This document shows positions 51,988-59,933 of a DNA stretch of 64,000 bases, in pieces. The stretch covers positions 186,001 to 250,000 of the forward strand of contig CAIZFE010000042.1 in the NCBI GenBank assembly GCA_903932145.1, given 5' to 3'. How positions within the stretch are numbered: position 1 is the stretch's first letter; each line of letters starts with the position of its first letter. The position numbers and the translations under genes are program-made. Source of the DNA: an uncultured Rhodopila sp. (GTDB lineage: Bacteria; Pseudomonadota; Alphaproteobacteria; Acetobacterales; Acetobacteraceae). Under the pieces are notes generated by a model. It saw only the letters and a program-made list of their open reading frames with translations. It had not been told where the DNA came from and did not search any database.

Positions 51988-53667
51988 CTAAACCCCCAGC
52001 ACTGCCGCGGCTTCCCTCACGACATCCTGCAGCGCCCCGTCAGCAAACGGCGATACCAACCCGGCCGACCGCACCAAATCCTGGAACGGCGCCGACCCGC
52101 CGCGACTGCACAGTTCCACGTAAGCCTCCATCGCCGCCGGGTAATCGCGGCGTGACTTTACCCAGAACTGCATCGCACAGCATTGCGCAAGCGTGTAGTC
52201 GATGTAGTAAAACGGCGAGCCATAGATATGCGATTTCGCCTGCCACCGGCCGCCCTTCGCCAAAAACGACAGATCGCCATAGTCGGCCCGGGGCAAGTAC
52301 AGTTTCTCCAGGCGCGCCCATAAAGCGTGGCGATCCGCCGGGGAGGCGTCGGGGTTCGCATACACCTCGTGCTGGAAATGATCGACGCAGACGCCGTAGG
52401 GCAGGAACGCCAACGCGCCGATCAGGTGCATGCGGCGGAACCGGTCGGCGGCATCGTCGCCAACCAGCCTGCCGATTTCCGGATAGGCCAGGAATTCCAG
52501 GCCCATGGAGTTGATCTCGGCCGCTTCCATCGTCGGCCACAGGTAATCGATCCCGTCCAGGCCACGGCTTTCCCAGTTCTGGAAGGCGTGCCCCATTTCG
52601 TGGGTGAAGACGCCGATATCGTGGTGGGTGCCGTTGAAATTCGCGAAAATGAAGGGCACGCCCTCGGTCGGGAAAGACGTGCAGAAGCCGCCGCCGGATT
52701 TCCCGGGGCGGTTCTTCAGGTCCATGAACCCGCCCTGGCGCATCAACCGATAGAACGCGGCCAACCGGTCATCCATGCCGTCGAACATCGCCGCCGCCGC
52801 TTCGACCAGCGTATCGTGATCTCCCGCCGGTTTCGGATTACCAGCCGGATCGACCAGGGCTTCGTCCCAATACCGCAACCGATCCCAACCGTTTTCGGCA
52901 CGCCGAGCCTCCAACAGCCGGCCGACCAGGGGGACGACGTGTTGGACAACCTGTTCGCGATACCGCGCCACGTCTTCGGGACCGTAGTCCACGCGGCGCA
53001 GGCGGCGGTAACCGAGCGGGGTGTAGCTGGAGAAACCCAGCTTCACCGCCATGCCGTGGCGCAGCTTGACCAGTTGGTCATAGATCTCATCCAGCGCGCC
53101 GGCATTGGCTTCGAAGAACGCCCAGCGCACGCGTTCGGCTTCATGCCGCACGGCCCGATCCGGATCCTCTGCATAGGGTCCGAGGCCGGCGAGGTTGACC
53201 GTCTTCCCCCCGATCTCCAGTTTGGCGGAGGCCAGCAGTTCGGTGTAGCGCGCCGAAATCCGGGCTTCTTCCTCCAGGTCGGGCTTGATTGCCGGGTCGA
53301 ACGTGGTGACGTCGGTTTCCCACAGCCGCAGGGCGTGCTCCCCGACCAGCGTCGCCAGCCCGGCCCGATCGGGGTCAGCCAGCAAACGTCGCTTCAGGGC
53401 GACTTCCAGATCGGCGGCCTCGGGAGACAACGCGTCGGCATAATCGCGATCCGCTTTGGCGGCCGTATCCGTGGTGTCCTGAGCGAACCGCAGATGTACC
53501 AGCGCGGACCACGTATCGTAGCGACGCCGCAACCCGTCCCATTCCGCTAACGCCGCCGCCCGATCGCCGCGATCCAGCGCCGTCCCGATCGCGGCGTAGG
53601 CGTCCGTCAAACCCGCCAGAGTTGGCCTCGGTTCGACGATTTGGTCGAATTGGGGTGCGTTACTCAC
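51988..53667 (-). CDS. M3-family oligoendopeptidase
   Basis: About 559 residues from GTG 53667. The zinc motif HEMGH is encoded at 52602-52588, and the third ligand Glu is in the downstream MEAAEINSMGLEFLAY region. A C-terminal GSPFYYIDYTLAQCCAMQFW segment is typical of PepF/oligoendopeptidase F relatives. It degrades short peptides, usually in the cytoplasm. Its start overlaps the stop of the ABC transporter gene by eight bases, so the two are translationally coupled. Confidence 0.92.
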   Translation of the reverse strand: MSNAPQFDQIVEPRPTLAGLTDAYAAIGTALDRGDRAAALAEWDGLRRRYDTWSALVHLRFAQDTTDTAAKADRDYADALSPEAADLEVALKRRLLADPDRAGLATLVGEHALRLWETDVTTFDPAIKPDLEEEARISARYTELLASAKLEIGGKTVNLAGLGPYAEDPDRAVRHEAERVRWAFFEANAGALDEIYDQLVKLRHGMAVKLGFSSYTPLGYRRLRRVDYGPEDVARYREQVVQHVVPLVGRLLEARRAENGWDRLRYWDEALVDPAGNPKPAGDHDTLVEAAAAMFDGMDDRLAAFYRLMRQGGFMDLKNRPGKSGGGFCTSFPTEGVPFIFANFNGTHHDIGVFTHEMGHAFQNWESRGLDGIDYLWPTMEAAEINSMGLEFLAYPEIGRLVGDDAADRFRRMHLIGALAFLPYGVCVDHFQHEVYANPDASPADRHALWARLEKLYLPRADYGDLSFLAKGGRWQAKSHIYGSPFYYIDYTLAQCCAMQFWVKSRRDYPAAMEAYVELCSRGGSAPFQDLVRSAGLVSPFADGALQDVVREAAAVLGV

Positions 53668-55438
53668 CGGCAATCTCCGGGAGGGCAGCCACGGCCACCA
53701 GCGTCCCGGCCGAACCCTCGGCGCGGGTGAACAGCAATTTCTCGTCATGGAACGAGGCGACCGACGGACGGTGCGCGATCGAGACCAGGGTCGTCTGCGG
53801 CAGGCGCTCCTTCAGCACAGCGTAAAGGTCGGTCTCAGCCTTCGGATCAAGGCTGGCGGTCGCCTCGTCGAGGAAGATCCAGTCCGGTTTGGCCAGCAGG
53901 GCGCGGGCCAGAGCGATCCGCTGCTGCTCGCCACCGGACAGGCGCTGCGGCCAGTTGTCGTCGCTGTCCAGCCGGCAAATCAATTGCGGCAAGCCGGCGT
54001 CAGTCAGGGCCTGATCGATATCCGCCTGACTGTATGCGTCCACGGTGTTCGGGTAGGTGATGACGTGGCGCAGGGTGCCCAGCGGAATGTACGGGCGCTG
54101 CGGCAGGAAGAAGGAGCGCGACGGGACTGTCACCTCGCCATGGCCAAACGGCCAGATGCCGGCCAGCACCCGAAACAGGGTGGATTTACCGGAGCCGGTG
54201 CGCCCGGTGATCACCACCGAATGCCCGGCGGTGAATGTCAGGTCGGCGCCATCCAGCAGCCTGGTGCCGTCGGGCAGGCTCACGGTCACGTCACGTAGGC
54301 TGGTGGTGCCGGCGGTTCCGTTGGACATGACAAACCCGCCGTTGGAGTCTGCCCGAGCCTTGACGATGGCCTGGTCGAACGTTGACAGGCGCTCGACGAT
54401 CGCGCGCCACTTCGCGAGATCGGCATAGGACTGGATGAACCACGACATCGTTTCCTGGACCGTCCCGAACGCGCCCACCGTTTGCATCATTCCGCCCAAC
54501 TGCATGGCGCCGGAGAAGTAACGCGGTGCCGCAACCACAATGGGAAAGACGACGGCGATTTGGCTGTAGCCCACGACCAGCGAGTTCAGCATTTTGGTCC
54601 GTGTCATGATCTGGCGCCAGTTGGCGATCACAGCGGCGAAGCGTTCGCGCAGGGTGACGCCTTCCTCATGCTCGCCGCGGTACAGGGCGATGCCCTCCAT
54701 GTTTTCGCGAATGCGCACCAGGGCGTAGCGGAAATCCGCCTCCACCCGCTGTTGCCTGAAGCTTAGAATCGCCAGTGGATTGCCAACCAGGTGGGTCAGC
54801 CAGGTGCCGAGGACGGCATAGGCCAGCGCGACCCAGACCATGTAACCGGGGATCGGGATACCGAACAGTTCCACGTCGCCGGACAGGCCCCACAGGATAA
54901 CAATGAAGCTACTCATCGAGACGGCGTTTGACAGCAGGCCGAGGGCGAGGCCGAGGGTGTTCTCGGTAAAATCGCGCAGATCCTCGGCGATCCGCTGGTC
55001 GGGGTTGTCGGTGCCGATCGCCGCCCGATCCGCCGTCAGACTGATGTTGTAGTAAGCGCGATCCGCCAGCCACTCGGTCAGGAATTCGCGGGTCAGCCAG
55101 GTGCGCCAGCGGATCTGCAGCAACTGATTCAGATAGATCGAGTAAACCGCGAGGACGATGTGAATCGTGGCCAGTTCACTGAAGCCCGGGATGATGCCGT
55201 CCGGGGTCACGCGGTAGAGGAAAATCAGATCCAGGAACGCATGCCAGTCCTTGTCCTGCAGCGTGTTGTAGAACTCCCGGCGCCAAAAGTTGAAGACGAC
55301 GCTGACACCCACGATCGTCATGTTCATCGTGATGATCGCCAGCAGCAGTCCGCGCGCGGACCATCTTTCCTCCGACGTCATGAAGTAAGGGCGGGAGAGC
55401 CGCCAGGCGTCTTTCAGGAAGGGGCCGATACCACGCAT
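53660..55438 (-). CDS. SbmA/BacA-like ABC transporter, fused permease and ATPase
   Basis: 592 residues. The N-terminal membrane domain (RREFYNTLQDKDWHAF, LTREFLTEWLADRAYYNISL, NPDQRIAEDLRDFTENTLGL) belongs to the SbmA/BacA/ABCD-type family. The C-terminal ATPase has Walker A GRTGSGKST, signature LSGGEQQRIALARALL, Walker B WIFLDEATASLD and the H-loop SIAHRPS. Relatives (BacA-related BclA, YddA, Rv1819c) import peptides, vitamin B12 or hydrophilic compounds, or act on very-long-chain fatty acids. Coupling to an M3 peptidase favours peptides (inference). A DUF1499 lipoprotein gene is 21 bases upstream. Confidence 0.92.
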   Translation of the reverse strand: MRGIGPFLKDAWRLSRPYFMTSEERWSARGLLLAIITMNMTIVGVSVVFNFWRREFYNTLQDKDWHAFLDLIFLYRVTPDGIIPGFSELATIHIVLAVYSIYLNQLLQIRWRTWLTREFLTEWLADRAYYNISLTADRAAIGTDNPDQRIAEDLRDFTENTLGLALGLLSNAVSMSSFIVILWGLSGDVELFGIPIPGYMVWVALAYAVLGTWLTHLVGNPLAILSFRQQRVEADFRYALVRIRENMEGIALYRGEHEEGVTLRERFAAVIANWRQIMTRTKMLNSLVVGYSQIAVVFPIVVAAPRYFSGAMQLGGMMQTVGAFGTVQETMSWFIQSYADLAKWRAIVERLSTFDQAIVKARADSNGGFVMSNGTAGTTSLRDVTVSLPDGTRLLDGADLTFTAGHSVVITGRTGSGKSTLFRVLAGIWPFGHGEVTVPSRSFFLPQRPYIPLGTLRHVITYPNTVDAYSQADIDQALTDAGLPQLICRLDSDDNWPQRLSGGEQQRIALARALLAKPDWIFLDEATASLDPKAETDLYAVLKERLPQTTLVSIAHRPSVASFHDEKLLFTRAEGSAGTLVAVAALPEIAGE

Positions 55439-55459
55439 GAAGGGATCATCTCTCGATGG

Positions 55460-55927
55460 TTAGGGGATCTTGGTTTGCAACGCCGCAAGCCAGGCTTCGA
55501 TGCGCTTACGGTTCACGCCGAAGTCGGATTGGCCATAGACGCTGCGGGAATACACGATCAGATCGCTGTTGTCCGGGCCTTCTTGCCGCACCTGCACCAT
55601 GATCTGGTCGGGGAAATTGAACACCAAGCTGCGGACGACGTAGTGGATCTGAAGCTGATCCGGGTATTGCGCGGCCTGCCAGGTGCGGGGCTGACTGGAG
55701 GCCACCTGTCGAATCAGCGCGAACAGCGCGCCAGCCGGCAGGTGATATACCGGGGTTACGATATCGGGGGGCGGGTTGAAACCGGCCGGTGCGGCAAGCG
55801 CGGTGTTGGGGCTGGACGGTCGAACGATCGCCGCGATGTCCATCAACGACGGCGGCGGCAACCCGTCCGCCGCGGGAAAGCCGCAGGCGGGCAGGGCCAG
55901 GCCGATCAGCCAGGCAATCGGGTTCAT
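55460..55927 (-). CDS. DUF1499 lipoprotein
   Basis: 155 residues. A short signal peptide ends at LPAC (Cys15), a plausible lipobox. The DUF1499 core has YVVRSLVFNFPDQIMVQVRQ and YSRSVYGQSDFGVNRKRIEA. Function unknown. It is probably first in the unit with the ABC transporter and M3 peptidase. Confidence 0.8.
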   Translation of the reverse strand: MNPIAWLIGLALPACGFPAADGLPPPSLMDIAAIVRPSSPNTALAAPAGFNPPPDIVTPVYHLPAGALFALIRQVASSQPRTWQAAQYPDQLQIHYVVRSLVFNFPDQIMVQVRQEGPDNSDLIVYSRSVYGQSDFGVNRKRIEAWLAALQTKIP

Positions 55928-56054
55928 TCGGCGTAAGCGAACGTCATCCGGTTCGTGATGCCCGGAAAGCCCCGGCGCGGCAAGTCAAATGCCATTACGT
56001 TTGGTTAAGGCGCAACAAGCCGGCGTGGGGTACGCGGGGAACCGGGCATTCCCC

Positions 56055-56759
56055 TTAAGGTGTGGCGATATACCCGGCCGCTTTTAGCTCGGTTCGCACG
56101 TCGGCGACTTGTTGCTGAACCTGCGGCATCGACAGCATCACGGCCGCCAACGCGATGCCGACCTCGCGCCCGGCTTCGACATCCGTGCGGTAATGAACGC
56201 CGCAGATCAGACGGCTTTGGGTGTAATCGGCCGACCGCTCCAGAATCTGATCGCGCTTCTCCGGCAGCGCCGCCGCGAGGACGATCCCCAGCACATAGGC
56301 CCGGGTCGCATGACCGCTGGGGTAGGAGAAGCTTTTGCCCGGGCCGCAGGGATGGATGTCGGCGTCGACCAGGAACGGACGCGGACGGTGCCACTCATTC
56401 TTCGCGATCGTGGCATAGACGCTCTCGTCGTTGCCGACCTGCTTGAAGAAGGCAGCCGTCACCGGAAGCCGGTCAGCCGTGAAACCGTCGCCGAACAGGG
56501 CGTGGAACAAGAAGACGGTTTCGTCTTTGCCGTCGGTTGCCGCCTTGTCGAATTCAGCCTGCGTCCGGGTTGCCTGTATCTGATGCAACTCGGCCAGTTC
56601 CGATTTGGTTTGTTCGGACGCGTCCGCGGGCGGTGAGCGTACCATCGCGCGCACGTCAAATTGCGCAGGCTGCACCAGGATCGCGTCTTTCGCCATCGCG
56701 GCCGGGATGCCCGCGAGTAAACCGCCGGCCAGCAACAGGGAGAGGTTCGGGTTCATCAT
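56055..56759 (-). CDS. Class A (PAP2-type) acid phosphatase
   Basis: About 234 residues. The signal peptide ends near AMAKDA. The PAP2 motifs are present: KNEWHRPRP (K-x6-RP), SYPSGHA and SRLICGVHYRTD, with both catalytic histidines. YVLGIVLAAALPEKRDQI is typical of PhoN-like periplasmic phosphatases. Start is ATG 56759 or the adjacent ATG 56756. Confidence 0.92.
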   Translation of the reverse strand: MMNPNLSLLLAGGLLAGIPAAMAKDAILVQPAQFDVRAMVRSPPADASEQTKSELAELHQIQATRTQAEFDKAATDGKDETVFLFHALFGDGFTADRLPVTAAFFKQVGNDESVYATIAKNEWHRPRPFLVDADIHPCGPGKSFSYPSGHATRAYVLGIVLAAALPEKRDQILERSADYTQSRLICGVHYRTDVEAGREVGIALAAVMLSMPQVQQQVADVRTELKAAGYIATP

Positions 56760-56856
56760 TGTTCTTTCGGCCAGCAAGGTCGATCGGCTTCTATGGCCGC
56801 GTCACCGATCCGAACAGCGAAACAATGGTTGCGATTTTAAGACAAATCCGTGACCG

Positions 56857-56871
56857 CTTCTTGCCAAGAAG
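56857..56871. promoter_or_regulatory. Small palindrome in the PAP2/TauD divergent region
   Basis: CTTCTT-GCC-AAGAAG lies 43 bases before the TauD-type start in the 154-base divergent gap. Its position suits an operator, but there is no further support. Confidence 0.25.
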
Positions 56872-56913
56872 TCGCTGACGCGGCCAAAATGCGGAGAATT
56901 GGGCAGGTGAGAT

Positions 56914-57741
56914 ATGCGAAGCAACACGATCCAGATAAGGCCGGCCGGTGCTTCTGTCGGGGCCGAGATCACCGGCGTCGATCTGTCCGAACCGCTGACC
57001 GGCGTTCTGCGCGACACGATCAAGCGCACGCTGGCCGACCGGGGCGTGGTGTTCTTTCGTGATCAGACGTTGACCCCAGAACAGCATATCGGTCTGGCGC
57101 GCCAGTTCGGCGACATCAACGTCAATCGCTTTTTCAGCAATGCCGAGGGCTACCCCGAGATCGCCCTGGTGGTGAAAGAGCCGCACCAGACCAAGAACAT
57201 CGGCGGCGGCTGGCATACCGATCACAGCTACGACGTCGAACCGGCGTTGGGTTCCATGCTGTATGCTCGGGAGGTCCCGCCGACCGGGGGCGATACGCTG
57301 TTTTCCAGCATGTATGCTGCCTATGACGCGTTATCGGACGGTCTGAAGCACACGCTGGGCGGGTTGCGGGCGGTTCACTCCAGCCGGCATGTGTTCGGGG
57401 TGGCGCGGGATGACCGGTTCCGCAATGCCGAAGCCGCGGTGCAGGACGCGGTGCATCCGGCGGTGATCACGCATCCCGACAGCGGGCGGAAGGCTTTGTA
57501 TGTAAACCCCGGCTTCACGCTGCGGTTCGAGGGTTGGACCGACGACGAGTCCAGGGGGCTGCTGGAGTATCTGTATCGCCACGCCGTGAAGCCGGAGTTC
57601 GGGTGCCGGTTCGTCTGGCAGAATGGATCGCTCGCGTTCTGGGATAATCGCGCTACCTGGCACTACGCCGTAAACGATTATCAGGGGGAACGCCGGTTGA
57701 TGCACCGGATTACGATCGAGGGGTGTGCGCTGGCTGCGTAG
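56914..57741 (+). CDS. TauD/TfdA-family 2-oxoglutarate dioxygenase
   Basis: 275 residues, iron/2-oxoglutarate-dependent oxygenase. The facial triad is His101 and Asp103 (WHTDHSY) and His250 (FWDNRATWHYA); Arg261 (GERRLMHR) binds 2-oxoglutarate. Family members hydroxylate taurine, chlorophenoxyacetates, alkyl sulfates or amino-acid derivatives; the substrate is not evident. Its 3-prime end overlaps the convergent coiled-coil gene by 32 bases. Confidence 0.9.
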   Translation: MRSNTIQIRPAGASVGAEITGVDLSEPLTGVLRDTIKRTLADRGVVFFRDQTLTPEQHIGLARQFGDINVNRFFSNAEGYPEIALVVKEPHQTKNIGGGWHTDHSYDVEPALGSMLYAREVPPTGGDTLFSSMYAAYDALSDGLKHTLGGLRAVHSSRHVFGVARDDRFRNAEAAVQDAVHPAVITHPDSGRKALYVNPGFTLRFEGWTDDESRGLLEYLYRHAVKPEFGCRFVWQNGSLAFWDNRATWHYAVNDYQGERRLMHRITIEGCALAA

Positions 57742-58633
57742 CGGCGTGCGGGTCAGTGCGGCGGGTCGCCGGTGCCCGGCCGCCTTTGGCCAAGGCCTCT
57801 CTTTCGGCTTGACGGCGCGATCGCTGGACGACCGCGCCGTCTGACCGGTCGTCCAGCGATTCGTCGATCTGACGCATGATGACCTGCATGCCGTCCCGCA
57901 TACTGGAGAGTGCGCCACTCAATTCCAGCGCGCTGACCTCCAGGCCGGCCATCGCCTTGTTGTTAAAATAGTTTCCCCAATACCGCGTTTCGAGCAGATG
58001 ATAGCGCATGGCGACCTGTAATTGCACCAGTTTGCCGCCGGCGCGCTGAACCTTGTCGGCCGGATCGCGCAGGAAGAACGCCAACATCGACAAGGCGCCG
58101 GCACCGAAAAAGGCCGCCACCAATGGATTGTTGGAATCCGGGCGAACCATAACGTCCGCGACCGAAGCAATGACCAGAAAGGCGCCCAGAAGGAATGTGA
58201 TCCAGAACATGTATCCAGCCCATTTTGTCTGCTGGAACATTGTATTGAATGTGTCGTCTATCAGTTTCGCTTCTTTTTTGAGAGACTCTTCGTAGTTTTC
58301 ATTCATCTTCTCCCGGAAGGGTTGCTGCATCTGCCACATCTGCAGTTGCGCTTGCGCGATGCCACGTTGCGCCTCAGCGATGCGTTCGTTTCCTGGCAGC
58401 ATCCGCTCCTGGGCGGCGTTATTGCGTTCTTGCAGCAGCGCAAGCCGCTCCGTCTGCTTCAGGTCGCGTTCCTCCTGCTCTAACCCCAACTGTCTTTGAA
58501 GGTCGAATAATTTCGCGGTCGATTCACCAAATGTGGACGGCGGCCACGGGGGCAATGCATCGGTTTCCGGTTCGGCCGGTTCGGCGGTCCTGACAAGGTC
58601 GTTGCCCTCAGGCGTTGCCGCATCGGTGGACAT
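57710..58633 (-). CDS. Coiled-coil membrane protein of unknown function
   Basis: 307 residues. Residues 1-35 are acidic and Pro-rich. About 40-125 form a Gln/Glu-rich coiled coil (LFDLQRQLGLEQEERDLKQT, AQRGIAQAQLQMWQMQQPFR). Two transmembrane helices follow (about 139-160 and 168-187), then a long basic tail with RSRRQAEREALAKGG. A GGAGG site precedes ATG 58633. I recognise no family. The topology, both termini on one side with a two-helix hairpin, suits a cytoplasmic sensor or scaffold at the inner membrane (inference). Confidence 0.75.
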   Translation of the reverse strand: MSTDAATPEGNDLVRTAEPAEPETDALPPWPPSTFGESTAKLFDLQRQLGLEQEERDLKQTERLALLQERNNAAQERMLPGNERIAEAQRGIAQAQLQMWQMQQPFREKMNENYEESLKKEAKLIDDTFNTMFQQTKWAGYMFWITFLLGAFLVIASVADVMVRPDSNNPLVAAFFGAGALSMLAFFLRDPADKVQRAGGKLVQLQVAMRYHLLETRYWGNYFNNKAMAGLEVSALELSGALSSMRDGMQVIMRQIDESLDDRSDGAVVQRSRRQAEREALAKGGRAPATRRTDPHAATQPAHTPRS

Positions 58634-58820
58634 AAATAAATCCTCCGCGTCGCAGTAATTGACTTGATCACATTACGACCATACTCGCGGAATCGCAATG
58701 AAGGACTGGCGGCATAAGGTGTTTGTGATCGCGGGTCTGTCTTATTCGACCGGCAACCTGTCGCTTCTGGTGACCACCGCGGCGGCGCCTTGACGAGTCC
58801 AATAATGACCGCGAATCACC

Positions 58821-59210
58821 TTACAGCATAAAATCATCAGTATATTCCCCCCGGGAAACTTTCACCGCGATGCCGTCCCCGGTTCCGCAGGCCAGGTCCT
58901 CCGACCCGGCAATGCGTCCGGGGTCGGCCAGGTCGTCCAGTCGGTCGGCAAAGTCGGGGGCCATCTCGACAGGAACGCGCCAGATGAAGGCGAATTCCTC
59001 GCACTGCTGTACGCCGGGTGGTCCTGCGGCAGCGGTCAATAGAACGTCCGCACCCTGCACGTCACAGAATCCGAGGCTGCGGAAAGAGACGTCCTGTTGA
59101 TCCCGGGCGAAGCGGCGAAGGACGCCGCCCAAAGCGCGGCAGTCCTCCGCTTCACCGAGCATCAGGACCATCGGATTGAAGTCGCTGGGCAGGAAGCCGA
59201 CGCGCATCAT
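58821..59210 (-). CDS. Unknown protein in the Rieske dioxygenase operon
   Basis: 129 residues, acidic, starting MMRVGFLPSDFNPMVLMLGE and ending RGEYTDDFML. It is a compact alpha/beta-looking protein without signal peptide or membrane segments. It starts inside the stop of the 58-residue gene (ATGA overlap), so it is translated with it. No family recognised; its position suggests a partner or accessory of the dioxygenase. Confidence 0.7.
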   Translation of the reverse strand: MMRVGFLPSDFNPMVLMLGEAEDCRALGGVLRRFARDQQDVSFRSLGFCDVQGADVLLTAAAGPPGVQQCEEFAFIWRVPVEMAPDFADRLDDLADPGRIAGSEDLACGTGDGIAVKVSRGEYTDDFML

Positions 59211-59383
59211 GTGACGTCCAGCACATCCGTCGCGTGGCAGAGTTCCTCGGCGCCAAGGTCAGCGCCGGACAATATCCGGACGCGAAGCCATTCGCCGTCG
59301 CCCATGTTTTCCAGCACCTCGGCGGTCAGGCCACCGGCGATCCGCAGTTTCGCGCCCGGGGCGACTTCGTTGACGGCCAGCAT
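59207..59383 (-). CDS. 58-residue small protein in the Rieske dioxygenase operon
   Basis: Reads MLAVNEVAPGAKLRIAGGLT, then AEVLENMGDGEWLRVRILSG and a C-terminal AEELCHATDVLDVT. It fills the gap between the beta subunit (14 bases upstream) and the 129-residue gene (ATGA overlap), leaving no non-coding space in the operon. The pattern resembles a small beta-barrel (SH3-like) protein. Not recognised as a ferredoxin: only one cysteine. Confidence 0.65.
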   Translation of the reverse strand: MLAVNEVAPGAKLRIAGGLTAEVLENMGDGEWLRVRILSGADLGAEELCHATDVLDVT

Positions 59384-59396
59384 CGGATGGTTTCCT

Positions 59397-59933
59397 TCAG
59401 AACAGAATGCTCAGGTTTTTCGCCAGCAGGACGTTTTGTTCCAGGATCAGTTCCCGGCGCGCGATCAGCCATGAGTCGCCGTTGCGGCGCAGGGTATCGA
59501 TACGGCGGCCGATGAACGTGTTGGATTCGTATTCGACGCGGTTCTGATAGATCAGGAAACGGCAGCCCACGACAACATCCTGCGCGTCGTCGGCTGACGG
59601 GGATACCTCCAGCAGGCGCACATTGCTGACCATGTGGGTGACGCGCGACAGCGGCTCCTCGGCATAGTGAACCCCAGTCAGAATTTGCTCGACGCGTTTC
59701 CCGAGCGTCCATTTGTCTTCGTCGAACCAGGAAATGCCCTCGCCCTGTTTGGTGTTTTCCTTCTCGGCGTGCTGGCCGAACTTCACGTTGCGACGGATCG
59801 GCATGAAATAGATCAGGTCGTCCGCCAGCAGATCCAGCCATTTCAGGAATTCCCGCTGATCGAGAAGATCGGCTTCCATATACAGGAAATCCTCGATCTC
59901 TTGTTTCAGGGCGAGGCGGTCGAAGCGGCTCAT
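59397..59933 (-). CDS. Aromatic ring-hydroxylating dioxygenase, beta subunit
   Basis: 178 residues with the NTF2-like fold of BphE/NdoC-type small subunits: EIEDFLYMEADLLDQREFLK, YFMPIRRN, SNVRLLEV and FIGRRIDTLRRNGDSWLIAR. It supports the alpha3-beta3 oxygenase hexamer structurally. Its start overlaps the alpha-subunit stop by four bases (ATGA). Confidence 0.93.
   Translation of the reverse strand: MSRFDRLALKQEIEDFLYMEADLLDQREFLKWLDLLADDLIYFMPIRRNVKFGQHAEKENTKQGEGISWFDEDKWTLGKRVEQILTGVHYAEEPLSRVTHMVSNVRLLEVSPSADDAQDVVVGCRFLIYQNRVEYESNTFIGRRIDTLRRNGDSWLIARRELILEQNVLLAKNLSILF

Noticed and set aside
58698-58793. 31-codon ORF starting MKDWRHKVFVIAGLSYS
   Set aside because: Looks membrane-like, but has only a weak ribosome site and no other support.
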